Shown here: positions 13,092 through 24,537 of the stretch, piece by piece | How the letters are laid out: each line of letters starts with the position of its first letter | How positions within the stretch are numbered: the first letter of the stretch is position 1 | NCBI GenBank assembly: GCA_013397795.1 | Contig: VZTJ01004096.1 | Span: 1 to 64,000 of the forward strand | Direction of reading: 5' to 3' | DNA: 64,000 bases | DNA from: Orthonyx spaldingii | Lineage: Eukaryota > Chordata > Aves > Passeriformes > Orthonychidae | Translations under genes and position numbers: made by a program | Notes under the pieces: model-generated | What the model was told of the DNA's origin: nothing | Databases searched by the model: none | Seen by the model: only the letters and a program-made list of their open reading frames with translations

Positions 13092-13410
13092 TCTATAGAG
13101 GATATAAAACCAGTAACAACCAACAGACAGGGTCCCTCTTCATAGGTACCCATCTTGAGCTCTCACCACCACTGCATATCGTCACCCCCTCAGTCTCCTC
13201 CAGGCTGAACAAGGCAAGTGATCTTAGCTGTTCCTCATAGGGGTTCCATTCTAGACCCTTCACCACCTTCATAGACCTCCTTTGGATGCTCTCTAATACC
13301 TTAACGTCTTTCTTGTGTTGTGGCACCCAAAACTGCACACAAGACCCAAGGTGAGGCTGTACCAGTGAGTGAAGAGTGGGACAATCACCTCCCTTGGCTA
13401 GCATTGCTAA
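13092..13410 (-). mobile_element. CR1 LINE fragment, C-terminal part of ORF2
   Basis: The minus strand encodes a 103-codon open frame (13404 to 13093) that matches the C-terminal region of CR1 ORF2, after the reverse transcriptase palm. The recognisable series is 'LVQPHLGSCVQFWVPQHKKD', then VLESIQRRSMKVVKGLE, then YEEQLRSLALFSLEE. The order and spacing are those of an ordinary CR1. The terminal 3' UTR and octamer repeat are missing, so the copy is truncated at both ends. No function remains. Confidence 0.9.
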
Positions 13411-14903
13411 GAGTAGGTGCTTGCTTTATATGTAAGGAATGTCTGCTGTCCATCCATAAAGAAGATGCTGAGAATAAAATAAATCCAAAAAGTTCTGACA
13501 TGCACACATCCCACCTGCATGAACACACACCTTTTTGTTCAGCCTTGGGTGTTTCGTCCTGTGGAAGATGTGGCTGCTCCAGCTTTGTGTGTCTCTTGCT
13601 GCTCCTGATCCTGTGCCAACATACCCATCACTGAGAAGGTGCCTCCACACCCCTGCATGCTGCCCCCACACTGCCAGACCCCTGTCAGGTGCAGGCTGCT
13701 CCTGGTGCCCCATGGGGGAGCTGCACTGACTGGCTGCAACCAGAGTGTCCTGGCTTTCTCTATGAAAGAAGAATTTTTCCTGGTCATACAAGTCTTAACA
13801 GATTCTTTTTTTCCAGCTCTAAAGGGGCATTTCTAGCCAAAACCACAAAACATGGAAACAGCTCTATAAAGAAAAAAAAAACCCCAACGCTTCAGCTTTT
13901 TGATTCCTAATGCAAGTACTGAAAAGAAATTGCTTGGAGTATATTCTTGACTTCAATTCAGACCTTAAGAAATATTGCTTGTTAACAACTTCATTTATCA
14001 TCAGGCAATTTTCTCTCTAAGTAGCAGGCAATAGTAGGCAGATGATGTTTAACTTGTTTTAGTTAAAACAAAAAATATAACTTGTGTGAAAATAAAAATA
14101 CTTTTTCCTTATTCCTAGGTACTGTGACACTAATGATTTAGATCTAGACATCATCTTCATTTAAGTTCCCAGAGACTTCAGCGGACAAAAGAAAGTTGAA
14201 ACAACACTTATTAAATTAATTTAGCTTTTTCTTTTTTGCATATTGCCTACAAATGTAAATTATGTCTTAAAATGTGGGAGACTGGATTACAGTTAGAAAC
14301 GTTAATGCTCAAGGGCATGAAATAGTTCTTCGAATTTGAAATCTATTTGCAGTTATTCAAGAACTCATTTGGGAAAATAATGTCTAGTCTGTGACTAGTC
14401 ACTGGATGTGTTTAATGTTAATGGTTTGCTGTTGGGACTATTTAAATGGTCACCTTTCACATAATATTGTCTTTCCTCTCTGATGGAAGCCTTTAATCTT
14501 TATAAATGAAAAAAAAAAAAGAATTAAGCACTACTTGGGACTTGAAGGGGTTGGACTAGGGCATGATACCTATGTAAAAGACACAGATTGCAAGAGATAA
14601 TGGTCTAGAAGGAAGTTTAGAAAATGTAATATTTTCCTGTATTCTCTCTTCTCCCATGACAAACAAAAATATATTTTCTATAGCTACTTAGATTATTCCC
14701 AAATTAAATATAACTATGTTCCTTCCTGATGGAAAAAGAACGAATGAGACATATTTTGTGAATATTTTATAGATTTTTTTTTCTTTTTCATTCATGAAGA
14801 ACATTCAGATTGTTTTGACCTTCAATTTGTATTAAATAAGATATACAAACAAGGCTAAATTTTTAAAAAAAATCATTATATAAACTTCTATGGTTGACAT
14901 AAT
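13411..14903. other. Mostly unique DNA with a GC-richer patch
   Basis: Between about 13510 and 13830 the sequence is clearly richer in G and C than its surroundings and stays open in several overlapping frames on both strands (82-121 codons). None of these encodes a motif I recognise, and overlapping open frames on both strands are what a GC-richer patch gives by chance. The rest, 13830-14903, is AT-rich with short A runs (for example near 13869 and 14508) and nothing else visible. Confidence 0.6.
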
Positions 14904-15232
14904 AATCATAGAATCATAGAATGACTTGAGTTGGAAAGGACCTTAAAGATCATTTAGTTCCAACCGCCCTGCCATGGACAGGAACACCTTCCACCAGGCC
15001 AGGTTGCTCAGAGACCCATCCAACCTGGTCTTAAAAGTGTTAACTTCCAGAAATGGGGCATCCACAACTTCTCTGGGTAACTAGTTCCAGTGTCTCACCA
15101 TCCTCACAATAAAAAATTTCTTCCTAATATCTAATATAAACCTACACTCTCACTTAAAAGCAATTCCCCTCCTTGTCTTGTTACTACATGCTCTTGTAAA
15201 TAGCCTCTCTCCACCTTTCTTCTAGGCTTCTC
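14904..15232 (-). mobile_element. CR1 LINE 3' end, well preserved
   Basis: The left edge shows two copies of the terminal octamer in antisense (ATCATAGA repeated), followed by 'gagttggaaaggacctt' and 'ccaccaggccaggttgctca', the usual order of an antisense CR1 3' end. The element reads on the minus strand and is 5'-truncated near 15232. It is among the better-preserved copies here. Sense-strand meaning: the 3' UTR and the last part of ORF2. Confidence 0.93.
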
Positions 15233-18200
15233 TATGAACTCAATGGCAAAATGTTAATATAACCACTACCAGATTAGGATTTCACCCTTCTGTATGTCTC
15301 TTGGACAGGAATGATACAGGAACACCAATGCCTTTTCACACTAACATGTTCAAATAAGCAGCTGGTTTTTAAAAATGTGAAGTAACAGTCAGGCACACAG
15401 AGAACAATAAAATAATACAAGGGAAATGTCTGTGATGAACACTCCAGATTGAGCCTTAAAAAAGTGAGTTGTTACTTCTAATTTTAGTATAGGTTTCATA
15501 CCAAATGTTACTCAATCCTCAAAGGCTGTGCTCACAAAAATTCATGAAGGTGTAATGTAATTGTTACCATTCTTCTGAAAAATACAACCTCAAGTTAAGA
15601 ACCTGATCTCTTCAGGTGATTAAGAATAGACTCCTAAAGATCAGAAAGCTTGCAGAAAATTTTAAGAAAAGCACCTTTACTCCAAGGCCTCTTTTCCTTA
15701 AGCAAAGGACTTGCATGTATCACTGATGAGGACTGTGGCAGTTGCTGCACTTTATCAATGTTGGAGGTATTTCATCTTAGAATTTATGGCAGTGGAGATC
15801 TGATTCTGACTGGGTACCTTGGGATTACAGAAATACAGAAAATAATTGGTTAATTATTATAATTTAGTTAAAAGCTATTTTCAAATCCTGGTTGAAAATA
15901 TTTTGCAGGCATTTGATTAAGTTTTACTAGACAAGGAATTAAAGTACACTCAGAGCTTGAGATTTGTTTGCATAGGAAAGAACTAATTCTTCATCCAAAG
16001 AATTAAAAGAAAAAGAATGTTTTTAAAACTGTCGTTGTACTTTCTTGTCATTAGAGTTGTGTATCATGCAAAATCACTGCTGTCTAGATATTCATTTATC
16101 TAGAATGAATCAGCATGAAATCCACATATGATGCAAAACAAAGGTTTTCCAAATACTGGTGACAGAAGTCTACACAGGTCTTTGCAAGCAGACAGAGATG
16201 TTGGAATTACTAATCAATGCACATTCTGAAAAATAATCAGCATCTAAAAACATATTTAAATCAAATAGAAATGCTTTCACAAATTTCCCAGGTAAAGATA
16301 TGTAATTAGTTTACCTGAAAAAAATACCCCACCACTAAATTAATGTCAATGAAGGAATTGCAGTAGCTAAAATGTCATGACTGCATTGGCTGTTTTAGCT
16401 AATCTGACATTCAGTCTAAGGTTTACAAAGTCAACATAACTCTTAGGACACTGTGCTTACTTAACCACATTGTTTGAATTACCTGCTTCAGAAGAAGCTA
16501 AGTAAGTCAAGATTTATTAGACAACTTCAACAAAGTATACAGAAATATCTCAAAGTATTTCTTGCAAGCTTAAATGTGAAGAGAAGAAGCAAACACTTCC
16601 ACAGACACTAGCTTCACCTGAGGAAATTTTTAAATAATGGCTTCATGACATTTTCGTATAAATTATGCCCTTGTGTGTTGTCAAATGATATTGATGATAT
16701 CTTTTTTTAACTTATGCTAAAATATCATTTGCCTTCTGTATTGCTGAACTATTCTCTTTTCAGTCAATTACTAGTGCATTTCATACATTAGTTTTTTGAT
16801 ATTAAACTTGATATTAAACATACTTGATATTAAAACATTGTATCATTAATATAGTGTAAAGAGACTGGTTTGTCCTTGATTTTCTCACTGCATAGCTGGT
16901 TTATGTCAAAAGGAGAAAAGCTATTTCTAAACTCTCTTCCGCTTCAAAACACAAGAAATATCATTACATAAAAATGTTCTTCATTGTATTGCTTTTACAT
17001 TTTTCTATCTTTTGAAATAAAATATTCTTTAAAGACTGTAAGAAAAATGTATGGCAATAATGGAATTAATTAAGAGCTAAAGCAGTATACTAAGAATTTT
17101 CATTACAGCTCTTGCTTGATATTCAAGCTCCTTGAAAAGCATGAAGAACAAAAAGGATTTTAATCCAGTCAGTGGCCTTGTACATTAAATGTATGACACT
17201 ATAATAGAGTCGCCTTGAATCAAGAATAAAAACTGCCTCAAAGTATTAAGGAAAACTCTCTAAAACTTAAGATCTTAGTCAAGTAAGATGTTTCAGCAGG
17301 GGGAGCCAGACTGTTGGTGGAAATGCAAAAACTACTACTAATACCACAACTACTACCATTATTACTGCTGCTGTTGTTGAGTGATAAATATGTCTTAGGT
17401 GCTTTAATACAAGTAATATGATGTTCTGGGAAAGTGGTGAAATTATCCAGTCTGGGCCACTTGCATCTTATTTACTATATAAATTCTGTACTCTGACTCC
17501 AAAGAAAGCACTTAATCTTTCACTTTCTTTTGAAAGAATTAGATTTTTGTTCATCACCCACAGGAGGTTTCTCTTTTACTAGCACAATACGCCACATTAC
17601 AAAACATTTATTGTTTTATGTCGCCTCCTGTGTCATTTATACACCCACTAGTATGGCACCTAAAGTGGCTGTTTATGCAGAAAAATTAACTGCAGAGCAA
17701 CTACAGTGATATCTTGATTGCATCTGTATGCTATGAAGAAATTCTCACCACTGGACCAGACAGGTTTCCCTTGAGTAATAACAAATATACCAGGAACCAG
17801 ATGTTATCTGCTAAGTGCTCCACTACAACATCAGTTCTTGGAATAAAATGTAGGAGGTCAGAATTGAGCAAGTCTAATCATTATGGTAACTGGTTTGTTT
17901 ATGTCTAACTACAGCACTTTATGTCTTGGGCTCTATTGACAGTCTGACACTGTTGACCAGTACATTTTAATGCAAGGTGTAAGATTACCCAGTATTAAGT
18001 GATATGCACTCTGAGTCAGTGATGTATATCTCTCTCTTCTCCATCCCCATCTGTGCCACTGCTATTTAACTAGAAGGAACCTAGGAAAAGAACATAAAGG
18101 GATTAAAAGGATCAATCTTAAAGTAGTTGTAAATAACACTCCAGATATCAGGAAGAATTTTTATTCCAAATCCATGTCTCTGGCCAAAATATGGTGCTAC

Positions 18201-18351
18201 TTATTATTGTGTGTTATAACCTAGACACAAGTGATAATATGATTGTATGGCAGATGCAATGTACTAAACACTTTTGACTATAATCCATTTGAATTAAGTT
18301 GTATGTGGCCAAAATGCAAAGCCCATCTGTGTAATAGCTTTGTCACAACTA
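15233..18351. other. Unique AT-rich DNA, no gene seen
   Basis: No exon or repeat family is recognisable. Minor structure: three direct copies of TTGATATTAAA between about 16794 and 16836, and a degenerate trinucleotide stretch (ACT/ACC/GCT/GTT types) at about 17329-17378. Confidence 0.7.
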
Positions 18352-18432
18352 AATAAAAAGCCTCAAAAAAAAAAAAAAAAAAAAAAAAACAAAAAATCAC
18401 NNNNNNNNACACAAAAAAAAAAAAAAAAAAAA
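18352..18432 (+). repeat. AATAAA followed by poly(A), interrupted by assembly gap
   Basis: An AATAAA at 18352-18357 is followed 7 bases later by A25 (18365-18389), a short A-rich bridge, an 8-base run of N (18401-18408) and A20 (18413-18432). The Ns mark an unresolved homopolymer in the assembly, so the true length is unknown. The layout resembles the tail of a retroposed RNA, but I recognise no parent gene upstream, and chance AATAAA in AT-rich DNA is common. Confidence 0.8.
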
Positions 18433-21400
18433 GTACAGAAAATTCCAAGCACCTGCTTGGAAAAGGACAACATTCAGCCCTACAGTTGGCCATCCCTAAG
18501 AATTAATGTAAGCCATGTGAGACAGTCTTGGAGGTCACTATGAAGCTCACAGAAAAACAAAGCAGGCAAAATAACCAAAACCAAAACCAAACTTCTGCCA
18601 TCATTATGTCCTTTTTTCCCTTTAATTTCCAATATTGGCAGTGCATTTTTATTCTGCATGTTGCATAAAGGGCAAGAATACTCTCCAGTTCTCTTTTGCA
18701 TCATTAAATCTGTACACTAGATTATATTGTTTATAGTCCTTCCTTCTCCTCAAATCCATTCTGATTAATAAAATTTCACAGTTTATTTCACACCTTTTGG
18801 ACTATCATATATGAACAACACTCAAGCCATTCTCAGGATAAAGGAAAAGGTAATAACACTAACACAGGAGGACCAAAATGAGGATAATGAAGGGCTTTAG
18901 GTCATAGTTACCCATAAGAGAACTTCCATCCTGTTACAGGCAAGTCAAGCTTCTGACAATCATTTGGCACATTGTCAGATTTGCTACTCGGGTAGCAGAC
19001 ATCTTCTAGAATTTTACTGCTTATATTAAAATACTTGCAAGAGAATTAATGACTTAGTAGTGTCTAGCATCACATTCTTCAGGAAAGTACAAGCTCAGAA
19101 ATGCCATTGTATTACTTCTGACCAGATTTTTTATGTAGTTCTTAGTTTGAAAAATGTTGGTGTCTAGTTTACATTAATTTATAAATCTCACCTCTTGTGA
19201 CTGTTAACATTCTTTCAATATCCAAGCCCATTTTAGTCTTGACCTACTATGAGTACTGATTTCCAGATTTAGCTGCATTTATGTAACAATTGTAAAGGTT
19301 ATTTTCTTGGAGTCAGTCACATGGACACCATCAAGTAACAAAAGAATTTCTGAAGCAGCAAATTAAGTGCTATTTTCATAGGAAGCAACTACATAATCAC
19401 AGCCATAATTTCTTCACAAAATGACAACAACAATGACAACAACAATAACAACAAAAGATGTGGTGGAACCAATAGAATCATGCCCCTTTCTGTTCCACAA
19501 TCTCACTGAAGTTCCCTATCCTTTGCTTACTTACCTTTTGCTCTTACAACTAAGACTATTTCATGAGAGGTTACCACTCAACATCTGCAATTATAGGTGC
19601 AAATGCAAACACCACTTCTCTTTTCACACCTTACTTCCCACTTCTCCAATCTGTCTAAACTTCATAGCCAAATTTCCTCCTCCTCTCCCTCCATTTTGTC
19701 TCAATCAACTGATTTTCACCCGTAATTCTTTTCCTTTTTTGGCAGCAAGTATGGATTTCCTTTTCCCACATGCCAACATCTCCATCATTCTAGATCTCCT
19801 ACACTTCACTTTTGACCCTTACCATATTTTCATGTCTTGCCCTATTTTTTTCTGATATAAGCAGCCACCATTTTTTAAAATAACCCTAATCTACTTCTCA
19901 TTTTCCCATCACGAACATCTTTTCATATTTTTTCCTCCCTACACAGTTTTAAACAACTGCCTTTGCAAAGCAAGCATTTTTCTTTCTGTTCATTTTTTTT
20001 TTTTACTTCAGTGCTTTATTCTCTTGTTTAAGTTTTTATCTTCTTGCTGTGTTGTAGAAATAAAATAATATAAATTAAGTCACAATTGATAATGGATTAA
20101 ACTTCATTTTCTCCAATGTACATATGTGTCATTTAAATATACAATCTTTCTGTAGTGCTGCTCTGAACATTTTTCTATCATTACACACTGTTTGCAGAAC
20201 TCAGGTTGCCAATTTTCTCACTGCATTTTGTCTTTCTCTTTTATCTACCTCTTTGTTTCTATTGGCCGCATTGGAACGTCTAAAGTACCTCCTAAACAAT
20301 TAACACCCAAGGCAGATAATTTGATCACTAGTGATTTAGAAGAGCTATGGGGAAGCTGGTTAGCACAGTCAGAAGTGCTTACTGGGAGAGGTTTTTCTGA
20401 TCCTCATTTTCACTGGAAGTAAAAAGTTAATGTAGCATCAGCCAGTTATGATGTTAACAGCTGTACACTTGACTACATGCAGGCTGGCATACTGGGAAGG
20501 GTAGAAAATGTACACAACACATGGAAAATCTTTAATTCCTTAGTAAACTCTCCCAATTACCCACCACTGCCTATGCTTGTCCTCCATTATCTGTGCGTCT
20601 TTGAAGGTTTTGTTTTAGCACTGCTCACAGAACTAAGATGTGGATCTTTTCGTTAGTCTGGTCTGTGTGAAGTTATTCTAAGACGTTTTTAATTGGTAGC
20701 TTGAATTACACGAGAAAAAAGAACTACATAACATAATGCTCAGCATTATGCTCAATTGAAATATCTGCAAGAATAATGACAGATACTTGTGATAATGTTT
20801 CTCATTCAATAATTTCAGCAGAACAGATAAAATTTTACATAACTCATGAAATTTGGATGGTTGCTACTTCCTTATTATTTAGCAATCATATTTTGAAATG
20901 CAGAAGGAATATTTATGTAATTTTTTTCTTTCTTCCTTAAAACCTGACAAACTCATACAACACAAAGAAGGTTTTTATAAGTAACATTATGAGAAGTATG
21001 TGTAAAATATACTGCAAATGGCAAACTTGGTTTATAAGACAGGGAGGCATTTTTATATTCACTAAGTCTTGGTTTTACTAGACATGCAATTTTTCTAACA
21101 AATAAAAGTCTGCAGGGGTACCTGAGAATATATATCAACACTAAGTAGCTCTTACACTTTATGGTACTATAAATGTAAAAGTAGTACTATTACAGTTGAG
21201 AGTTACTTGCTTTTGTACAGCAATGACTATACAGGAATTAAATAACATTGAGCAAATAAACAAAGTGATTGTACAACAAAATACAATAAATTTGATTTAT
21301 TCAGTGAAAATGAAAAATTAATGCCTAATAGCTTTTTTCCTTCTTCACTTTGCTTGTATTAGGTAGGTCCACATTACTGAGCTTCAATACCATCTTGGCC

Positions 21401-23087
21401 TCATCTTCTGTTACATGGACCATATCAGGTCCCCTGTGGTGAGTGAGAGAATCCAGTGTAAGTAAAGGTGATAACAAGATCTTGACATAAGTTTTTTGAG
21501 GGTATTTTTTTGACACTACTGAGAAAATCTGGGGTGTATGTGTAATACTTGAGAGTCCAAATATGCAGTGTACAACCCTTACAACCTTTTGTGTGATTCT
21601 GTGGATGGACAGAGGAAGGAGACCTGTAGGTATGTGAGAGATAATTAAAGTATAGAAATAAGTGGCACAGCCTTTTGGCATAATCAAATATATTTTGAAT
21701 TCCTTAGTTTTTGATTTCTGAAGCCATTTGAAGGATCCCTCTGATGCATGTGAGATAAACGTGCCTTGATGATAGACTAATGGCCCATCTCCTTTTACTA
21801 GCTACAGGAGAACAAAAGTAGATAAAATACCTGAGGTTTAGATGGTTGAACTCAAAACAGACAAATCACACCTAATGTGTTTAAATTAGCTGTGTTCCTT
21901 CACTTTGCCATGTCAGAAGCTATGCCATTCTGGACCAGAGGAAAGCTATGCACAAAGCCCAGTTGACCTCCCATACCCTTGACAAATACGAGAGCTGTTC
22001 TACTTCCAGTAAAATGGAGGAAGTGTTTGCAGGATAAGATCAACATTACCTACTAACATAAAACCAGTTGACAATTATGTCCTGTCCTGTTGATTCATGA
22101 AGAAGTCAGAGGCTTCCAACACTTACTTCACTTGAGAAAAAAATCTGCATGATGTGACAATAACTGACAGTTCTTAAAGAAGGAAGAGGAAAATGACAAT
22201 ATTATCTGAATAGATAAGGCATAAAATAATCTAGATAAAATGATCAACTGGTTTAAAAGCAAGGTGAATGCAGAATGCACAGGTGTATTTTTTTTATTTT
22301 CACTGCTTTAATCTGAATGTCATTCATTTCAAATTAATAAAGCATTTGAGGCATTAGAGTATTTGTACAAGTTTGTTTTTCATTAAATCACTCATTTCAG
22401 ATGAAATCTAAAGGAAATGTAGTTGCTTTAATGTGAGTCAATGTGACTTCAACTCTGCAACAGTTTAATAATCAGTAATTTACACTATGTACTAATGTAC
22501 AATATGAAATGTCACTGTAATAGCAGGCCAAATTTCATTTACTTTTCCTGCATGCCTGTATTACGGATGGCATTGTGGTTACCTTCAGTTATTTGTCAGC
22601 CAGAGTTATTTATATTTTCCACTTTTATTCCTGTCCTTTCTTTTTCCATAAAGCCTTTTTTCTTGTCTTAAAACATCTTTTATTACCTAATTAATTCATC
22701 AGATCCACAGTGCATTAAGACCTTGAAAAAGAGAAAACCTAGTCCAACTACTGTGCAAGTTTTCCAAATAAGATGAAATATATTGTCTGATTTTGACATG
22801 GTTTGACTTGGGTACAGACAGGTCCATAATTTTGTAACTAGACAGACATTATCACCAGAATTTATAAAAATAAGAAACTTGACAAAGGAGGATTCTTCAG
22901 TACAAGGCAAATTTAAAATCTGATAGCTGCCTATTCAAAGTAAGGTATAGGGAATGGCTCTACGTTTGAACCAGAGGGATGAACTGCTTTATCACATGAT
23001 GCTTTTTAAAGAAGAGACTACCTGCAATTTCCTGAGCTTTGCAAAGTACACTTCTACTATTTGGTCAGAAAGTCAAACAAATGAAAC
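18433..23087. other. Unique DNA, no gene recognised
   Basis: About 4.6 kb. It includes an imperfect AAC-rich stretch (19419-19456) followed by a pyrimidine-rich zone to about 19990. That combination keeps a 144-codon plus-strand frame open (19421-19855), whose product is low-complexity and not a recognised protein. A 120-codon minus-strand frame at 21325-21687 also has no motif I recognise. No splice or promoter structure supports either as a gene. Confidence 0.65.
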
Positions 23088-23250
23088 CACAGAATCATGG
23101 AAATCATGGAAATTGCAAGGGACATCCAGAGATCATGCTGTCTTATCTCCTGCTCAGTAGAGTCAACTCAATCTGGATGATCAGGTCCATGTCCAGTCAG
23201 ATGGGAATATCTCTAATGATACCAGCTCTAAAATCTCTGTGGAAAATTGT
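23088..23250 (-). mobile_element. CR1 LINE 3' end fragment, decayed
   Basis: The antisense CR1 3'-end order is visible but eroded: 'cacagaatcatggaaatcat', 'agggacatccagagatcatg', then 'tctcctgctcagtagagtca' and 'gtccatgtccagtcagatgg'. The terminal octamer has become ATCATGGAA twice. The right boundary is approximate because similarity fades after about 23235. Confidence 0.75.
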
Positions 23251-24478
23251 GTTTGAGTTTGAGTGTGAATAAGATGATAAGAAGATAAATATCTATTTCG
23301 TAGTTTGTCCCTAGATCTATATGTATTTTGATGAATCACAGAGTCCTTGTTTAGATAGAAAAGAAAGGTTGTTAACATATGCCAGCCAATAGGCATTTAT
23401 CAAAATAAAGCGTGAATGTTAATATTTGCAATATTGGTCAAACAGAAGCCAAAGTTTAAAAGAGAAAATTTATTTTAAACAAAGACACTACTTGAAATAA
23501 TGACTTAAATATCTATCGTAGGTTCCAATGGGGATATAATTCATTGTTTTGAGGTAACTGCAAAATATCCCCAGACCATCACTGCACAGGGAAAGGTGCT
23601 TCTGAATATTCACAGCTCATCCTAATTGAACGATGACCTTCTAATTTCTCTGTCCTCATCGCTGCCTCCCTGCACCACACACAGTTCAAATGAAAGAGTT
23701 GAGAATGGCATTATGCACAGGTTAACGTACCTTAATTTAAGTCAAGGAGTCTCCTACCTGTGTCACTTGTTCCTCAAGGAAATGTTGCGATTGCTAAATT
23801 TCTGTACAATTTATTGTGCATGGACACTTCAAATTATTTCATTCTTTATTAATGCTGGGAATACCATTGGTATCTCAGAATTTTTTAGGGCAACCTAAAT
23901 TTATTCTAATGCTTATCACAATGAAGCTCTAGGCAGCAGGTAGATGATCATCATAGTCTCAGAACAAGGGTTTCTGAACACTTGTGAACTTCATTTTGTA
24001 GGCCCACAGAATCTGAGCATTGGAAGTGATGTTCTTAATAGGTTAAGGAATCTGTAATGGCTGTTCAACAATAAAGGCATAAAAGGGTTTTTGCAATCAA
24101 GCTGATGGTGGAATTTTCTTTTCTAGTCCTCAGTTTTGGTAGGATCCAGAGGGACTGAATCTATTTGATTGAATTTAATAATACTTAAACATTCAGCTTT
24201 GTTAAGATTTAAATTGTTAAATTCCACTGATCTCAAGTTAGGTTAAGACCCTGAATCTATTCTTCTTTGCACATTAAATTCTACTCTAGTCTGTATATTT
24301 ACTCTTAGTCTCTCTTAGCTCTTGAGCCTTATTGTTCTGTTGTGGTGTGCAATAACTCTCATTCTCATGTACTCTCACCACTGTAACTTCCACAGTCACC
24401 CAAATCTCCTTGTTGTTAAGAAGAGGAAAAATGAGGAAATGTGAAAAAATTTGAATTTAATGGAAAATTAGATATATA

Positions 24479-24537
<59 letters not shown>

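Noticed and set aside
13426..13910. Cluster of overlapping frames on both strands
   Set aside because: Several frames in both directions over one GC-richer patch cannot all be coding, and none shows a motif; the patch is kept only as a composition finding.
19421..19855. 144-codon plus-strand frame
   Set aside because: It begins in an AAC-type low-complexity stretch and continues through pyrimidine-rich DNA; its Leu/Phe/Pro/Ser bias reflects composition, with no motif or splice context.
20350..20420. tRNA-like A-box and B-box words ('ttagcacagt' and 'ggtttttctgatcc'), possible SINE head
   Set aside because: The spacing is plausible, but both boxes are poor matches, no cloverleaf forms by eye, and no SINE tail follows.
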